Notes under the pieces: generated by a model
Database searches by the model: none
Seen by the model: only the letters and a program-made list of their open reading frames with translations
Told to the model about the DNA's origin: nothing
Position numbers and translations under genes: made by a program
Shown here: positions 16,872 to 24,466 of the stretch, piece after piece
Layout of the letters: the number at the start of each line of letters is the position of its first letter
How positions within the stretch are numbered: position 1 is the stretch's first letter
DNA from: Propionigenium maris DSM 9537
GTDB taxonomy: Bacteria; Fusobacteriota; Fusobacteriia; Fusobacteriales; Fusobacteriaceae
Assembly (NCBI RefSeq): GCF_027925155.1
Contig: NZ_BSDY01000022.1
Location: 1 to 46,499, forward strand
DNA: 46,499 nt
Direction of reading: 5' to 3'

Positions 16872-17921
16872 CTATTCATTTTCCCTATAGATAGCCTGAG
16901 CATTAATCCTCATGGTCATCTCCTCCTTAGAGATATAACCAGATTTATATAGGTCATCCAGCGAGGCCTCGAAGGTCTTCATTCCATACTTCCCTCCAGT
17001 TTCCAGGATAGACTGTATCTGATGGGTCTTTCCCTCTCTTATGAGGTTGGATACTGCCGGTGTACAAATAAGGAGTTCATATGCCAGCGCCATCCCCTTA
17101 GCTTTATCACTCGGCATCAGCTGCTGTGACATTATCATCTGCAGAAGGTGTGCCAGCTCAACCCTTACCTGTCCCTGCTCCTCCTTTGGAAACATATCCA
17201 CTATTCTGTCTATCGTCTGAGATGTATTCCTTGTATGTATCGTAGATATCACAAGGTGACCAGTTTCAGCTGCCCTTATAGCTGCCTTTATCGTCTCCTT
17301 GTCTCTCATCTCCCCTACAAATATTATATCTGGGTCCTGACGCAGAACATACTTCAGAGCAGAATCGAAGGACACAATATCCTTCCCTAGCTCCCTCTGG
17401 CTTACTATGGATTTTTCATCCTTGAACCTGTACTCTATAGGATCCTCCAAGGTATAGATCCTCTTATTCAGACTCTTATTCAGGTAGTTAAGCATAGAAG
17501 CCACTGTTGTTGATTTTCCATTTCCCGTTGCCCCGGTCACAAGAACTATCCCGTCCCTCATATCTACTATCTTCTTTAATAGGTGTGGGAGCCTTAGAGA
17601 CTCCATAGGAGGAATATCACATGGAATTACCCTGGCAACTAGCAGGTAGCTCTTACCATCCCGGGATATGTTTACCCTGAACCTGGATTCATCCTCTATC
17701 TCATAGGAAAGGTCGAAACTGAACTTCTCTTCCAGCTGCTCCCTTCCATACTCCGATAAGAGAGCATCCAGCACCTTATTCATCTCCTCATCTGTAACTG
17801 TATTTGTATTCCCTATGTAAAATAGTTTTGTATTCCTTCTCATTATCGGTCTGCTTCCTACCTTAAGGTGCAGATCCGACCCCTTCTCGTCACTTACATA
17901 CTTCAAAAGTGCATCTAACAT
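16872..17921 (-). CDS. pilT: Type IV pilus retraction ATPase
   Basis: PilT disassembles the pilus from the inner-membrane side, powering retraction, twitching or DNA uptake. Start at ATG 17921 (AGGAGG six bases upstream) gives 349 residues, the normal length. Walker A is GATGNGKST (130-138), Walker B region RQDPDIIFVGEMRD, the AIRAAETGH motif is intact, the His box is TIHTRN, and the C-terminal AVSNLIREGK corresponds to the PilT-specific AIRNLIRE motif needed for retraction. There is no tetracysteine. The presence of PilT marks the locus as a retractile pilus and not only a secretion system. It is 38 bases after the GspH-like gene and 105 bases before pilB. Confidence 0.96.
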   Translation of the reverse strand: MLDALLKYVSDEKGSDLHLKVGSRPIMRRNTKLFYIGNTNTVTDEEMNKVLDALLSEYGREQLEEKFSFDLSYEIEDESRFRVNISRDGKSYLLVARVIPCDIPPMESLRLPHLLKKIVDMRDGIVLVTGATGNGKSTTVASMLNYLNKSLNKRIYTLEDPIEYRFKDEKSIVSQRELGKDIVSFDSALKYVLRQDPDIIFVGEMRDKETIKAAIRAAETGHLVISTIHTRNTSQTIDRIVDMFPKEEQGQVRVELAHLLQMIMSQQLMPSDKAKGMALAYELLICTPAVSNLIREGKTHQIQSILETGGKYGMKTFEASLDDLYKSGYISKEEMTMRINAQAIYRENE

Positions 17922-17959
17922 AATCTCCCTCCTATTCTTTTTTTTAATTTTTATCGCCT

Positions 17960-18514
17960 CTAATCTTTCTCCCAATCACTACTTACAAGAGTATATGAAG
18001 TTATATTGCTAAGATTAATCTCTTTTGAACTCTTTTTCTTATATACATTTACATAAGCTAATTTAGAAGAATTTATACCATCCACCGATATCCTGTATCT
18101 GGCATCTTCATTTAAATCAAATATATACATACTAAAATTTATAGGAGAGTTGTTAAGTTTTGCAAGTCCACCATTTTTTGTAGTTTTTATTGCTTCTTCG
18201 CCTGCTATACCGTCATTATCAACATTAACATAGTACTCCAATATACTTGGTAAGTCTTCATTCTCAATCAAAACAGAGTCACCGTCCCTTACTTCAATTT
18301 TTTTATTTGTATAATCCAATGTAACTTCATAGACCTCTCCCTCATTAAATGATTTATCAGAATACAATCTTAAAATCTCTGTAACTTTATTTTTTGACTC
18401 CTCCAGCGCTCTTCTTTCCTTTACCTTAGAAACAGATAGCGAAGTCGTTGATATCAAAATAGCTGCTAATGCCATCACAACTACCAACTCAATCAAGCTA
18501 TACCCCTTTTTCAT
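17960..18514 (-). CDS. Minor pilin / pseudopilin (GspH/FimT-like)
   Basis: The 184-residue precursor starts MKKG-YSLIELVVVMALAAIL: cleavage after Gly4, mature Glu5 present, followed by a hydrophobic helix and, as in GspH/FimT, a polar helix (KVKERRALEESKNK) and a beta-rich C-terminal domain. No cysteine was seen. It has a strong GGGGTGAGGA ribosome binding site and leads the minus-strand pilT-pilB-pilC group. With the three plus-strand minor pilins it would complete the H-I-J-K tip set that primes pilus assembly. The coding sequence looks more AT-rich than its neighbours. Confidence 0.8.
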   Translation of the reverse strand: MKKGYSLIELVVVMALAAILISTTSLSVSKVKERRALEESKNKVTEILRLYSDKSFNEGEVYEVTLDYTNKKIEVRDGDSVLIENEDLPSILEYYVNVDNDGIAGEEAIKTTKNGGLAKLNNSPINFSMYIFDLNEDARYRISVDGINSSKLAYVNVYKKKSSKEINLSNITSYTLVSSDWEKD

Positions 18515-18703
18515 AAATCCTCACCCCTGATATTTTTAAATACACCTTTACTAACCGAGACCTTTCTACCATTCAATACCTTAAAATGAAACCCTCAATA
18601 GGAATATTCACCCCAACTCAGTTTATTCCTCTTTAATTCTTCACCCAAACTTTGAACTTTAAATTAGAGGATTCAGGGAATTTTTCGAGTAAATTTCAAT
18701 TAG

Positions 18704-18731
18704 CTGACAAATATTATATTAAGAATTTTAT
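18704..18731 (+). promoter_or_regulatory. Possible promoter of the minor pilin operon
   Basis: CTGACA (18704-18709) is followed after 16 bases by TTTTAT (18726-18731), upstream of the AGGTGG ribosome binding site of the first plus-strand minor pilin gene. The match is moderate, in a 245-base divergent intergenic region. Confidence 0.35.
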
Positions 18732-18759
18732 CTACGACTAAATTTTTAGGTGGTGTTTT

Positions 18760-19467
18760 ATGAAGAAGAAGGGAACAACATTTCTTGAAATTGTAATTGC
18801 TATTACCATATTTCTTATTGCTATCCTTCCTATAACCTATCTCACTTTAAACTCCCTTAGGGTACTCAAACGTTCTTCAGAGATAGAGGAAGGAGCTAGA
18901 ATAGCAACTTCTGTTATAAACTATATAAAATCAAGGGGATACAATAACCTCTTAGAAAATCCCCTTACCGATGCTTCAGGAACTGAGCTTTCTAACTTTT
19001 CAGGGTCCTACTTCCTGTCATACGACAATACAGAAGGGGCTTATGTAGTGAGTGATACGAATGGAAATATCATCTCTACCCCTGGAGAGGACTTTGAAAC
19101 AGATTTTTATGGAGTTAATTACAACACCACTTCCACCTCTCCCGATGCAATCTTCTTCATCGAGAGCTTGGGAATCGATCTTGATGAAGCAGTTATAGAT
19201 GTGGTTATGGAAAAGTCCGATCTTAATCTCGCCCAGGAAACATCTCCAAGCGGAACTTATGTAAACCTCAGCTATACCAACCCTATCTATAATACTTCAT
19301 CATCATCGGTCATTATTGGTTCTGGCGGAATTATAGAAAACCCTATCATCTATGGCCTTGTAAGGGTTACCTATACTTCTAAGTCCAAACCCAACAAAGG
19401 TGATACTGAATCTGTAGAAAAAGAATACGAACAGACCTTTGTTGTGGTGCCTCTTGAAAACTATTAA
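18760..19467 (+). CDS. Minor pilin (GspI/PilV-like)
   Basis: The 235-residue precursor begins MKKKG-TTFLEIVIAITIFLIAIL, with cleavage expected after Gly5 and Glu at mature position 5. After the helix the protein is Ser/Thr/Asn/Tyr-rich and beta-strand-like, with no cysteine. It is the first gene of a plus-strand operon of three minor pilins, which is oriented opposite to all other pilus genes. The order (this gene, a GspJ-like, then a GspK-like without Glu5) copies the I-J-K order of type II secretion and the PilV-W-X order of type IV pili. GspI is usually much shorter (about 120-130 residues), so the C-terminal domain is enlarged. Confidence 0.8.
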   Translation: MKKKGTTFLEIVIAITIFLIAILPITYLTLNSLRVLKRSSEIEEGARIATSVINYIKSRGYNNLLENPLTDASGTELSNFSGSYFLSYDNTEGAYVVSDTNGNIISTPGEDFETDFYGVNYNTTSTSPDAIFFIESLGIDLDEAVIDVVMEKSDLNLAQETSPSGTYVNLSYTNPIYNTSSSSVIIGSGGIIENPIIYGLVRVTYTSKSKPNKGDTESVEKEYEQTFVVVPLENY

Positions 19468-19483
19468 ATAGGAGGTTAGAGCT

Positions 19484-20050
19484 ATGAAAAAAAAAGGTAT
19501 GACTATAATCGAATCCATTGTTACCATCGCCCTCCTGGGATTAGTCTTTCTACTGGTAGCCCCTCTCATCAGAGGATTCGGTAGGGTTGATACAAGGGTA
19601 AAAACTCAGAAAGAGATCGACAGGGAGTTTGCTAAGATAAACGAATTTATTCAGAAAAAAATAAAAAGTGCTAAAGATGTAGGTAATGCCTCTGGAAGCT
19701 ATGCAGGAATCTACTCCTCCTTTGACAGTTCTACATTTGATTTTTTAGGAAGTATAACTTCAGAAGATGGCAGTGTCCTTTACTTAGAGATCCCAGACAG
19801 CTCCGGCACTTCAGAAGATGTTTTCTTCATTTTTGAAGATGGAAAACTTAAATATAGAGAAGGGGTTACAGTTAATAATGCTGGGAATACAAGCACTAAT
19901 GAAACACTTATGGAAAATGTTGCTGATGCCACCTTCAAATATCAGGAAGGAATAATCCTCTACTACATTGATTTAGATATTGGCGAATATGAAGGAAAAC
20001 TCCGAAGTTCATTCAAGGGGTCTGCTTCTACTCGTATCGATATAGATTAG
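19484..20050 (+). CDS. Minor pilin (GspJ/PilW-like)
   Basis: The 188-residue precursor begins MKKKG-MTIIESIVTIALLGLVFLL, with Glu at mature position 5. The polar helix continues (RVKTQKEIDREFAKINEFIQKKI) as in GspJ/PilW, where this segment carries R/K-rich heptads, and is followed by a beta-rich domain. AGGAGGTTAGAGCT precedes the ATG. Its start is 16 bases after the previous gene and it ends 9 bases before the next, so the three are one operon. Assigned as the J-position subunit by order and by the -FAKI- helix; the detailed family was not confirmed. Confidence 0.78.
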   Translation: MKKKGMTIIESIVTIALLGLVFLLVAPLIRGFGRVDTRVKTQKEIDREFAKINEFIQKKIKSAKDVGNASGSYAGIYSSFDSSTFDFLGSITSEDGSVLYLEIPDSSGTSEDVFFIFEDGKLKYREGVTVNNAGNTSTNETLMENVADATFKYQEGIILYYIDLDIGEYEGKLRSSFKGSASTRIDID

Positions 20051-20059
20051 GAGGTTACT

Positions 20060-20845
20060 ATGAAGAAAAAAGGATCTGCTCTGGTTTTTTCAGTTCTAAT
20101 GCTTTCATTTTTCCTTGCTCTCTCCTTAAACATCTTCTTTCAGGCCAGGAAGAAGGCTGAAAGAGCCGGAGTTAAAGTCCAGGGAGAGAGAACAACTAAT
20201 AATATAGATATAGCTTCTAGCTTGGGGTATCAGGAACTCCAGCTTGCAGAAAAATTAGTAAGGGAAGGGATTGTCTATGATGAAAGTCACCCTAATAAAA
20301 ATGACTCTTATACTTTACCTGCTACTGGTAGCTACCTTTATATTGACCCTGCCACTGGTGACTTTAATTCAGGAAAAAGATATGCCGGGATCCAAATAAA
20401 TAATTTTATAGATTATTTTTCATCAAGCTGGGATCCTGGGGGCACTCTAAGTCAAAAGCTTATAATGGGAGAAAGAATATCTGATGGAAGAGTGGTTAGT
20501 AGAATGTGGCAGTCTGCCGGCACAGGATCCACTCTTATCCCTTTATGGGACTCTGGATCCACAAGCATTGGAGGGTATTCTCTTAAAACTGCGCCTGACT
20601 TCGAAAATGATTTAGACGCAACTAAACCAGGACTTCAGGCGGCTGCTCTTTATGAAAAATTTATTTTTTTAGATAATTTTACTGTTAAAATTAGAGAAGG
20701 GAGGCCTGACGAAGAAGTTCTCGAAGATCTTCAGTCAGTTTTCAGACTAGAGGTCACGGAAGAGTTTGACTACGTAGATAGCGGAACAAATATCACAATT
20801 TCTAACCGTCAGATAACTTCATTTATTATCGAAGCTCTCGATTAA
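20060..20845 (+). CDS. Minor pilin without Glu5 (GspK/PilX-like)
   Basis: The 261-residue precursor begins MKKKG-SALVFSVLMLSFFLALSL. Mature position 5 is Phe instead of Glu, which is the hallmark of GspK, the tip subunit that caps the pilus and does not need Glu5 to dock on a subunit ahead of it. GspK-type tip proteins have a large globular domain, and this is the largest pilin-like protein in the window. It is the last gene of the plus-strand operon, followed 100 bases later by a strong terminator. It could be the subunit that contacts the environment or the secreted protein encoded opposite. Confidence 0.8.
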   Translation: MKKKGSALVFSVLMLSFFLALSLNIFFQARKKAERAGVKVQGERTTNNIDIASSLGYQELQLAEKLVREGIVYDESHPNKNDSYTLPATGSYLYIDPATGDFNSGKRYAGIQINNFIDYFSSSWDPGGTLSQKLIMGERISDGRVVSRMWQSAGTGSTLIPLWDSGSTSIGGYSLKTAPDFENDLDATKPGLQAAALYEKFIFLDNFTVKIREGRPDEEVLEDLQSVFRLEVTEEFDYVDSGTNITISNRQITSFIIEALD

Positions 20846-20945
20846 TATTTTTAAAGACTTTTTTACATTGTCGATCTGTGATAATTTCTATTAACCCGTG
20901 ACAAAAAAGATTTTCTCTACCCAAGTTCATATTTTTATACAATTC

Positions 20946-20985
20946 AAAAAGATGTCTGGAACAGCTCCAGACATCTTTTTCGTTA
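20946..20985. terminator. Bidirectional intrinsic terminator between convergent operons
   Basis: A perfect 15-bp stem (20946-20960 with 20966-20980) has a five-base loop and runs of A and T at its base, so it can end transcripts from both directions: the plus-strand minor pilin operon and the minus-strand gene whose stop codon is at 20983. Confidence 0.9.
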
Positions 20986-22407
20986 TTCTTCTATGCTCTC
21001 TATCTCATAGTTTTTCTCGGTAGTACTACTTCCAGTCATTACCTTCATCTTTATATTACTTGTTCTATACTTTACTGTGCCTTCATATTTAGATGTTATC
21101 GTTGCGTCCCCTTCCATAAACTTTCCACCGTCATCCATCACATATATCTTTTGTGCTATTGGTTCCGGTACATCCTGACCATCTTCTGGTACCACTATTA
21201 TACTATCTCCTTTAAAATTGAATAAAATCTGACCTCCTAGATATTCTAAAGTCACATCACTTGTATTGTTAAAACTCCAATAGAACTGCTTTCCTCCTCC
21301 ATCAAGTACATCTTCCCCGTTTATAATTACCGAAGGTGAAACCATTACCATCTTGCCATTTTTATCATAAACAATCTCTCCATTTTCATCAAGCATTGGG
21401 ACTTTATCCCCCTGAAACCTTACCGATACATCAAATACAAAATTATCATAATATCCATACGGATAACTTATCCCATCACTAGCTACATAGGATTCTCCTT
21501 CACTATAAAAAACCCCTTCTATCGGGCTTTCGCTTGGTGAAAATTCCGAAAAATCACTGTATAGTGGAGTTTCATCAGTAGCGCTTGTATGATTGGAGTA
21601 TAGTAGTACTCTATCTGCTTCCTCTCTAGTTTCTGTAGGAATTGTTTCCTCACCAACAGTTTTTAGGTATGTATAAGTATAAGTTCCATCATCGTTAAGG
21701 ACTTTACTTTCTACTCTTAAGGACCACAATTGAAATTCATTATCTTGCCCGGTTCCTGGATTTAAAGACGCTCCACCATCTACTACATTTATAGGGTTAT
21801 CTCCTGGGTCTCCCTTTGCATAATAGATATCTACTATATTGCTTGGTTCTCCAGTTTCATCCATCTTTTGGTCTCCCACTACAAATCCTGAATATATAGT
21901 AGGATCACTTGTTAACTCCCTTCCGGGAAATGTTTCATAATTATCATAACCAGTTATATTTCCAAATTCCATTATTTCCAGACCATTCATATATTCTGTT
22001 TCCGCAGATACACCTGCCTGAATCTCATCATGGTAATCCTCTATATCCGGACTGGCAATTATTGTATAACGTGTAAGCCCCGCCTCTTCTCCGCTTTCAT
22101 ATCCCAGCATAAACTTTACTTCATCACCGCTTGTTAACTTAACATCATCGGCATCTTCGCCACCCACTGCTAATTTCAAATATTTGGTGGTATCTCCATA
22201 TGCTGTATAGTCACTTGGATCTGTATCTGTAACTGTAACCCCAGTATTATCTTGTGTAAACGTGTCTCCTCCTGATATTATCCCTGATACTTTTACATCT
22301 TCAGGATTTAGATTATGAGGTACTAATATATATGCTGTTCTTGTTTCTGCAAAGGCTAAAGCTGATAGAATTAAACTTCCAATTAAGATTATTTTTTTTC
22401 TTCTCAC
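20983..22407 (-). CDS. Large exported acidic protein of unknown function next to the minor pilins
   Basis: The 474-residue product has a signal peptide (about 1-20: basic MRRKK, hydrophobic core, cleavage near AFA-E). The mature protein is very rich in Asp, Glu, Tyr, Thr, Ser and Gly, predicted beta-rich, without a cysteine, transmembrane helix or lipobox. No known domain was recognised. A GTG start has GGAGG five bases upstream. It stands between the tRNA cluster and the minor pilin operon, convergent with it, sharing a terminator. Its position suggests a pilus-associated or secreted surface protein, or a type II-style substrate, but this is inference from context only. Confidence 0.7.
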   Translation of the reverse strand: MRRKKIILIGSLILSALAFAETRTAYILVPHNLNPEDVKVSGIISGGDTFTQDNTGVTVTDTDPSDYTAYGDTTKYLKLAVGGEDADDVKLTSGDEVKFMLGYESGEEAGLTRYTIIASPDIEDYHDEIQAGVSAETEYMNGLEIMEFGNITGYDNYETFPGRELTSDPTIYSGFVVGDQKMDETGEPSNIVDIYYAKGDPGDNPINVVDGGASLNPGTGQDNEFQLWSLRVESKVLNDDGTYTYTYLKTVGEETIPTETREEADRVLLYSNHTSATDETPLYSDFSEFSPSESPIEGVFYSEGESYVASDGISYPYGYYDNFVFDVSVRFQGDKVPMLDENGEIVYDKNGKMVMVSPSVIINGEDVLDGGGKQFYWSFNNTSDVTLEYLGGQILFNFKGDSIIVVPEDGQDVPEPIAQKIYVMDDGGKFMEGDATITSKYEGTVKYRTSNIKMKVMTGSSTTEKNYEIESIEE

Positions 22408-22530
22408 CTTTTCCTCCTCTTATCATAATATTTTTTAATCAGTTATCTGTACCTAAATGCTATCTGCTACCCTATAATTCTTTTCATTTATTTAATTTCC
22501 TTCTTTTATCTTTTCTTGTTGTAAACAAAT

Positions 22531-22559
22531 ATCTAATAAACATACTTTTCAAAAGTCAA
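22531..22559 (-). promoter_or_regulatory. Weak candidate promoter of the exported acidic protein gene
   Basis: Minus strand TTGACT (22554-22559) and TTAGAT (22531-22536) are 17 bases apart. The -35 box is good but the -10 box is poor. It is the best candidate found in this AT-rich 270-base gap. Confidence 0.3.
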
Positions 22560-22641
22560 AAATAATTAAATCCTTCTAAATACTTCACTGATTTTTAAAT
22601 ACTCTTATTTTGTATCCATCCTTTAATAGTTTTTTCCAAAA

Positions 22642-22668
22642 AATAAAAAAACAGCTTTTCAGCTGTTT
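22642..22668 (-). terminator. Intrinsic terminator after the tRNA cluster
   Basis: An 8-bp stem (22649-22656 with 22661-22668), four-base loop and then a TTTTTTT run on the minus strand, 10 bases after the tRNA-Cys 3' end. Confidence 0.85.
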
Positions 22669-22678
22669 GAATTTTAAA

Positions 22679-22753
22679 TGGAGGCGACAGGCGGATTCGA
22701 ACCGCCGATAAAGGTGTTGCAGACCTCTGCCTTAGCCACTTGGCCATGTCGCC
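22679..22753 (-). tRNA. tRNA-Cys (anticodon GCA)
   Basis: The 75-base cloverleaf reads GGCGACA at the 5' end and TGTCGCC-T-CCA at the 3' end. The anticodon loop is CTGCAAC-like and centres on GCA; the T loop GGTTCGAATCC is present. CCA is encoded. It is the last of four tandem tRNA genes. Confidence 0.95.
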
Positions 22754-22766
22754 ATATGAAATTTAA

Positions 22767-22843
22767 TGGTGCCCAGACGCGGATTTGAACCACGGACACG
22801 GGGATTTTCAGTCCCCTGCTCTACCGACTGAGCTATCTGGGCA
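22767..22843 (-). tRNA. tRNA-Phe (anticodon GAA)
   Basis: TGCCCAG at the 5' end pairs with CTGGGCA before ACCA. The anticodon stem GGGGA/TCCCC encloses a loop with GAA. The D-stem GCTC...GAGC and the T loop GTTCAAATCC are intact. CCA is encoded. Confidence 0.95.
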
Positions 22844-22886
22844 TACCAGTCTTCTGAGTTTTCCATCTTACTTATTGTAAGTTTAA

Positions 22887-22963
<77 letters not shown>

Positions 22964-22969
22964 ATTATA

Positions 22970-23045
22970 TGGTGGTCACAACTGGACTTGAACCAGTGAC
23001 CCCCTGCTTGTAAGGCAGGTGCTCTCCCAACTGAGCTATGCGACC
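22970..23045 (-). tRNA. tRNA-Val (anticodon TAC)
   Basis: Acceptor stem GGTCGCA pairs with TGTGACC (one G-T), followed by ACCA. Anticodon stem CCTGC/GCAGG has loop CTTACAA with TAC. It is the first tRNA of the cluster, next to its promoter. Confidence 0.95.
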
Positions 23046-23061
23046 TCTTGAAGACTCAATA

Positions 23062-23090
23062 AGTATACGATATATAAAATTTTTATGCAA
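23062..23090 (-). promoter_or_regulatory. Promoter of the tRNA cluster
   Basis: Minus strand TTGCAT (23085-23090), 17-base AT-rich spacer, TATACT (23062-23067), about 17 bases upstream of tRNA-Val. This drives the Val-Asp-Phe-Cys cluster. Confidence 0.7.
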
Positions 23091-23494
23091 TTTAGCCACA
23101 CAGTGCTTACAGGAGCTTAATTTGATTTATTACGTTATTTCATATTTTAATAAAAATAAATACTCAACTCATTTTTATATATTTTGGTGTAATTTTATTT
23201 GATTTCAATCGAAATACAAAAGTTTAAATAGAGCTTTTTATCGACTGAAGTCGGTCGTCAGACTTCACGAGATACCTTGCTTCGACTCGTCAAACAGGAT
23301 AGGTTCTATCTAGCATCTCTAAAAAGAGTCGGAAACTCTGTATTACTATAAAAGACAATTGACGGAAGTCTTGATTTTTCGGATACATTTATATCAAGAC
23401 AAAGGTATCGAACAGTTTTGAACTCTTGGATAATTACAGAAGTAAGAGACTACCGTTTGTTGCATAGAGATAAAAGTACCAATTTCAACAAAAG
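23091..23494. other. Gene-free region between the tRNA cluster and holB
   Basis: About 400 bases without a credible gene. It carries the short copy of the structured repeat (23350-23409) described at 13663. A weakly conserved continuation (GAACAGTTTTGAACTCTTGG) resembles the sequence after the long copy (TTGAACTTTTGG). Confidence 0.65.
23350..23409. repeat. Structured dispersed repeat, short copy
   Basis: Second copy of the element at 13663-13757, same orientation, without the roughly 35-base internal block. Three differences in the first 45 bases. An inverted repeat TTCGGATAC / GGTATCGAA is partly kept. Confidence 0.8.
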
Positions 23495-23529
23495 CCGATA
23501 TCAAAGTCAATCAAACTTTGATACCGGCC
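23491..23529 (-). terminator. Probable terminator of the mutS2-holB operon
   Basis: A 14-bp stem with one mismatch (23495-23508 with 23516-23529), seven-base loop, followed by TTTTG on the minus strand. It lies directly after the holB stop codon at 23534. Confidence 0.75.
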
Positions 23530-23533
23530 TGGT

Positions 23534-24466
23534 CTATATTTCTAAAAAAAAGAGTTTTAATAAAAGTGAAAGATTCACATTAAACTTATTGTACCCCTTC
23601 ATCTCCAGTAGTTTTTCCAGCTTTTCAGGAGTTCTTGCAAGAAGAGTAGCACAGTACATCATCTCCTCTGCCACCTCCCTGGTCCTGTCAAATCCCTTGC
23701 TCTTGGCCAGTCCCTTGGCTATCTCCTGGGCAAAGTACATCTTATCCAGGTTGTCTAGAGATACCCTTCGTCCCATAAAGTCTCTCAGAGCCCTGTAGAC
23801 CCTTATCTTAACCTCCAGGTCCTGATCCTCCTTATACTCCTTCAGAAGGGCCCCTATCTCCCTGTAGGACTCCTCCTTGGAGATATCCAGCCCTCTTCTC
23901 CTATACTCCTCTATCTCCCTGGTGTTCCCAAAGAAGAAATCATACTCTCCCTTGCTCACTCCCAGTTCCTCCATATTCTTCTTGGCGATATTCACCAGTA
24001 TGGATCTTGAAAGTATGGTGGGTATTATATTCAGAGTTTCAGAGAGAAGGATAAAGAAGGTACCCTCCTCAGGCTCCTCTATACTCTTTAAAAGAGCATT
24101 TGCAGCTTCCTTCCTGAGGTCCTCTATGTTATCCAGAATAAATATCCTCTTATTTCCCTCATAGCTCGTGCTGGAAGCCTTATAGATTATCTCCCTTACC
24201 TCATCTATCTTGATGCTTCCCTCACGGCCATAGATATGCAGATCAGGGTAGTTTCCGCTTTCTACCCTTCTGCAGCTGCTGCATACATCACAGAAGTCGT
24301 TCTCAGCTTCCTCACAGAGGATTGCCTTGGCAAAGGCCAGGGCAAACTCCATGGGGTTACTTCCCCTCTTACCGTTAAAGAGGTAGGTTGCTGAGGATTT
24401 TTTCATCCTCAGTTCATTCTGAAGAAATCTCTTAGCCTCCTCATTGGATACTATGTCCTTAAACAT
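23534..24466 (-). CDS. holB: DNA polymerase III delta-prime subunit
   Basis: HolB is the delta-prime subunit of the clamp loader that places the sliding clamp on DNA. The 310-residue protein is close to the usual length. N-terminal AAA+ module: the P-loop position reads NGKRGSNP and lacks the GKT signature, as expected for the non-ATP-binding delta-prime subunit; a zinc-type cysteine cluster CEEAENDFCDVCSSC follows; the LLKSIEEPEEGTFFIL motif is canonical. The SRC motif of clamp loaders appears as SRS. Its start abuts the mreB stop with no gap. It is the last gene in the long operon. Confidence 0.93.
   Translation of the reverse strand: MFKDIVSNEEAKRFLQNELRMKKSSATYLFNGKRGSNPMEFALAFAKAILCEEAENDFCDVCSSCRRVESGNYPDLHIYGREGSIKIDEVREIIYKASSTSYEGNKRIFILDNIEDLRKEAANALLKSIEEPEEGTFFILLSETLNIIPTILSRSILVNIAKKNMEELGVSKGEYDFFFGNTREIEEYRRRGLDISKEESYREIGALLKEYKEDQDLEVKIRVYRALRDFMGRRVSLDNLDKMYFAQEIAKGLAKSKGFDRTREVAEEMMYCATLLARTPEKLEKLLEMKGYNKFNVNLSLLLKLFFLEI

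Noticed and set aside
22408..22678. Possible riboswitch or small gene before the exported protein gene
   Set aside because: The interval is AT-rich, with no conserved fold or frame that I can name; only a weak promoter candidate was found.
23418..23798. Plus-strand 126-codon frame overlapping the holB 3' end
   Set aside because: It is antisense to conserved holB codons and begins in the repeat region; no ribosome binding site.
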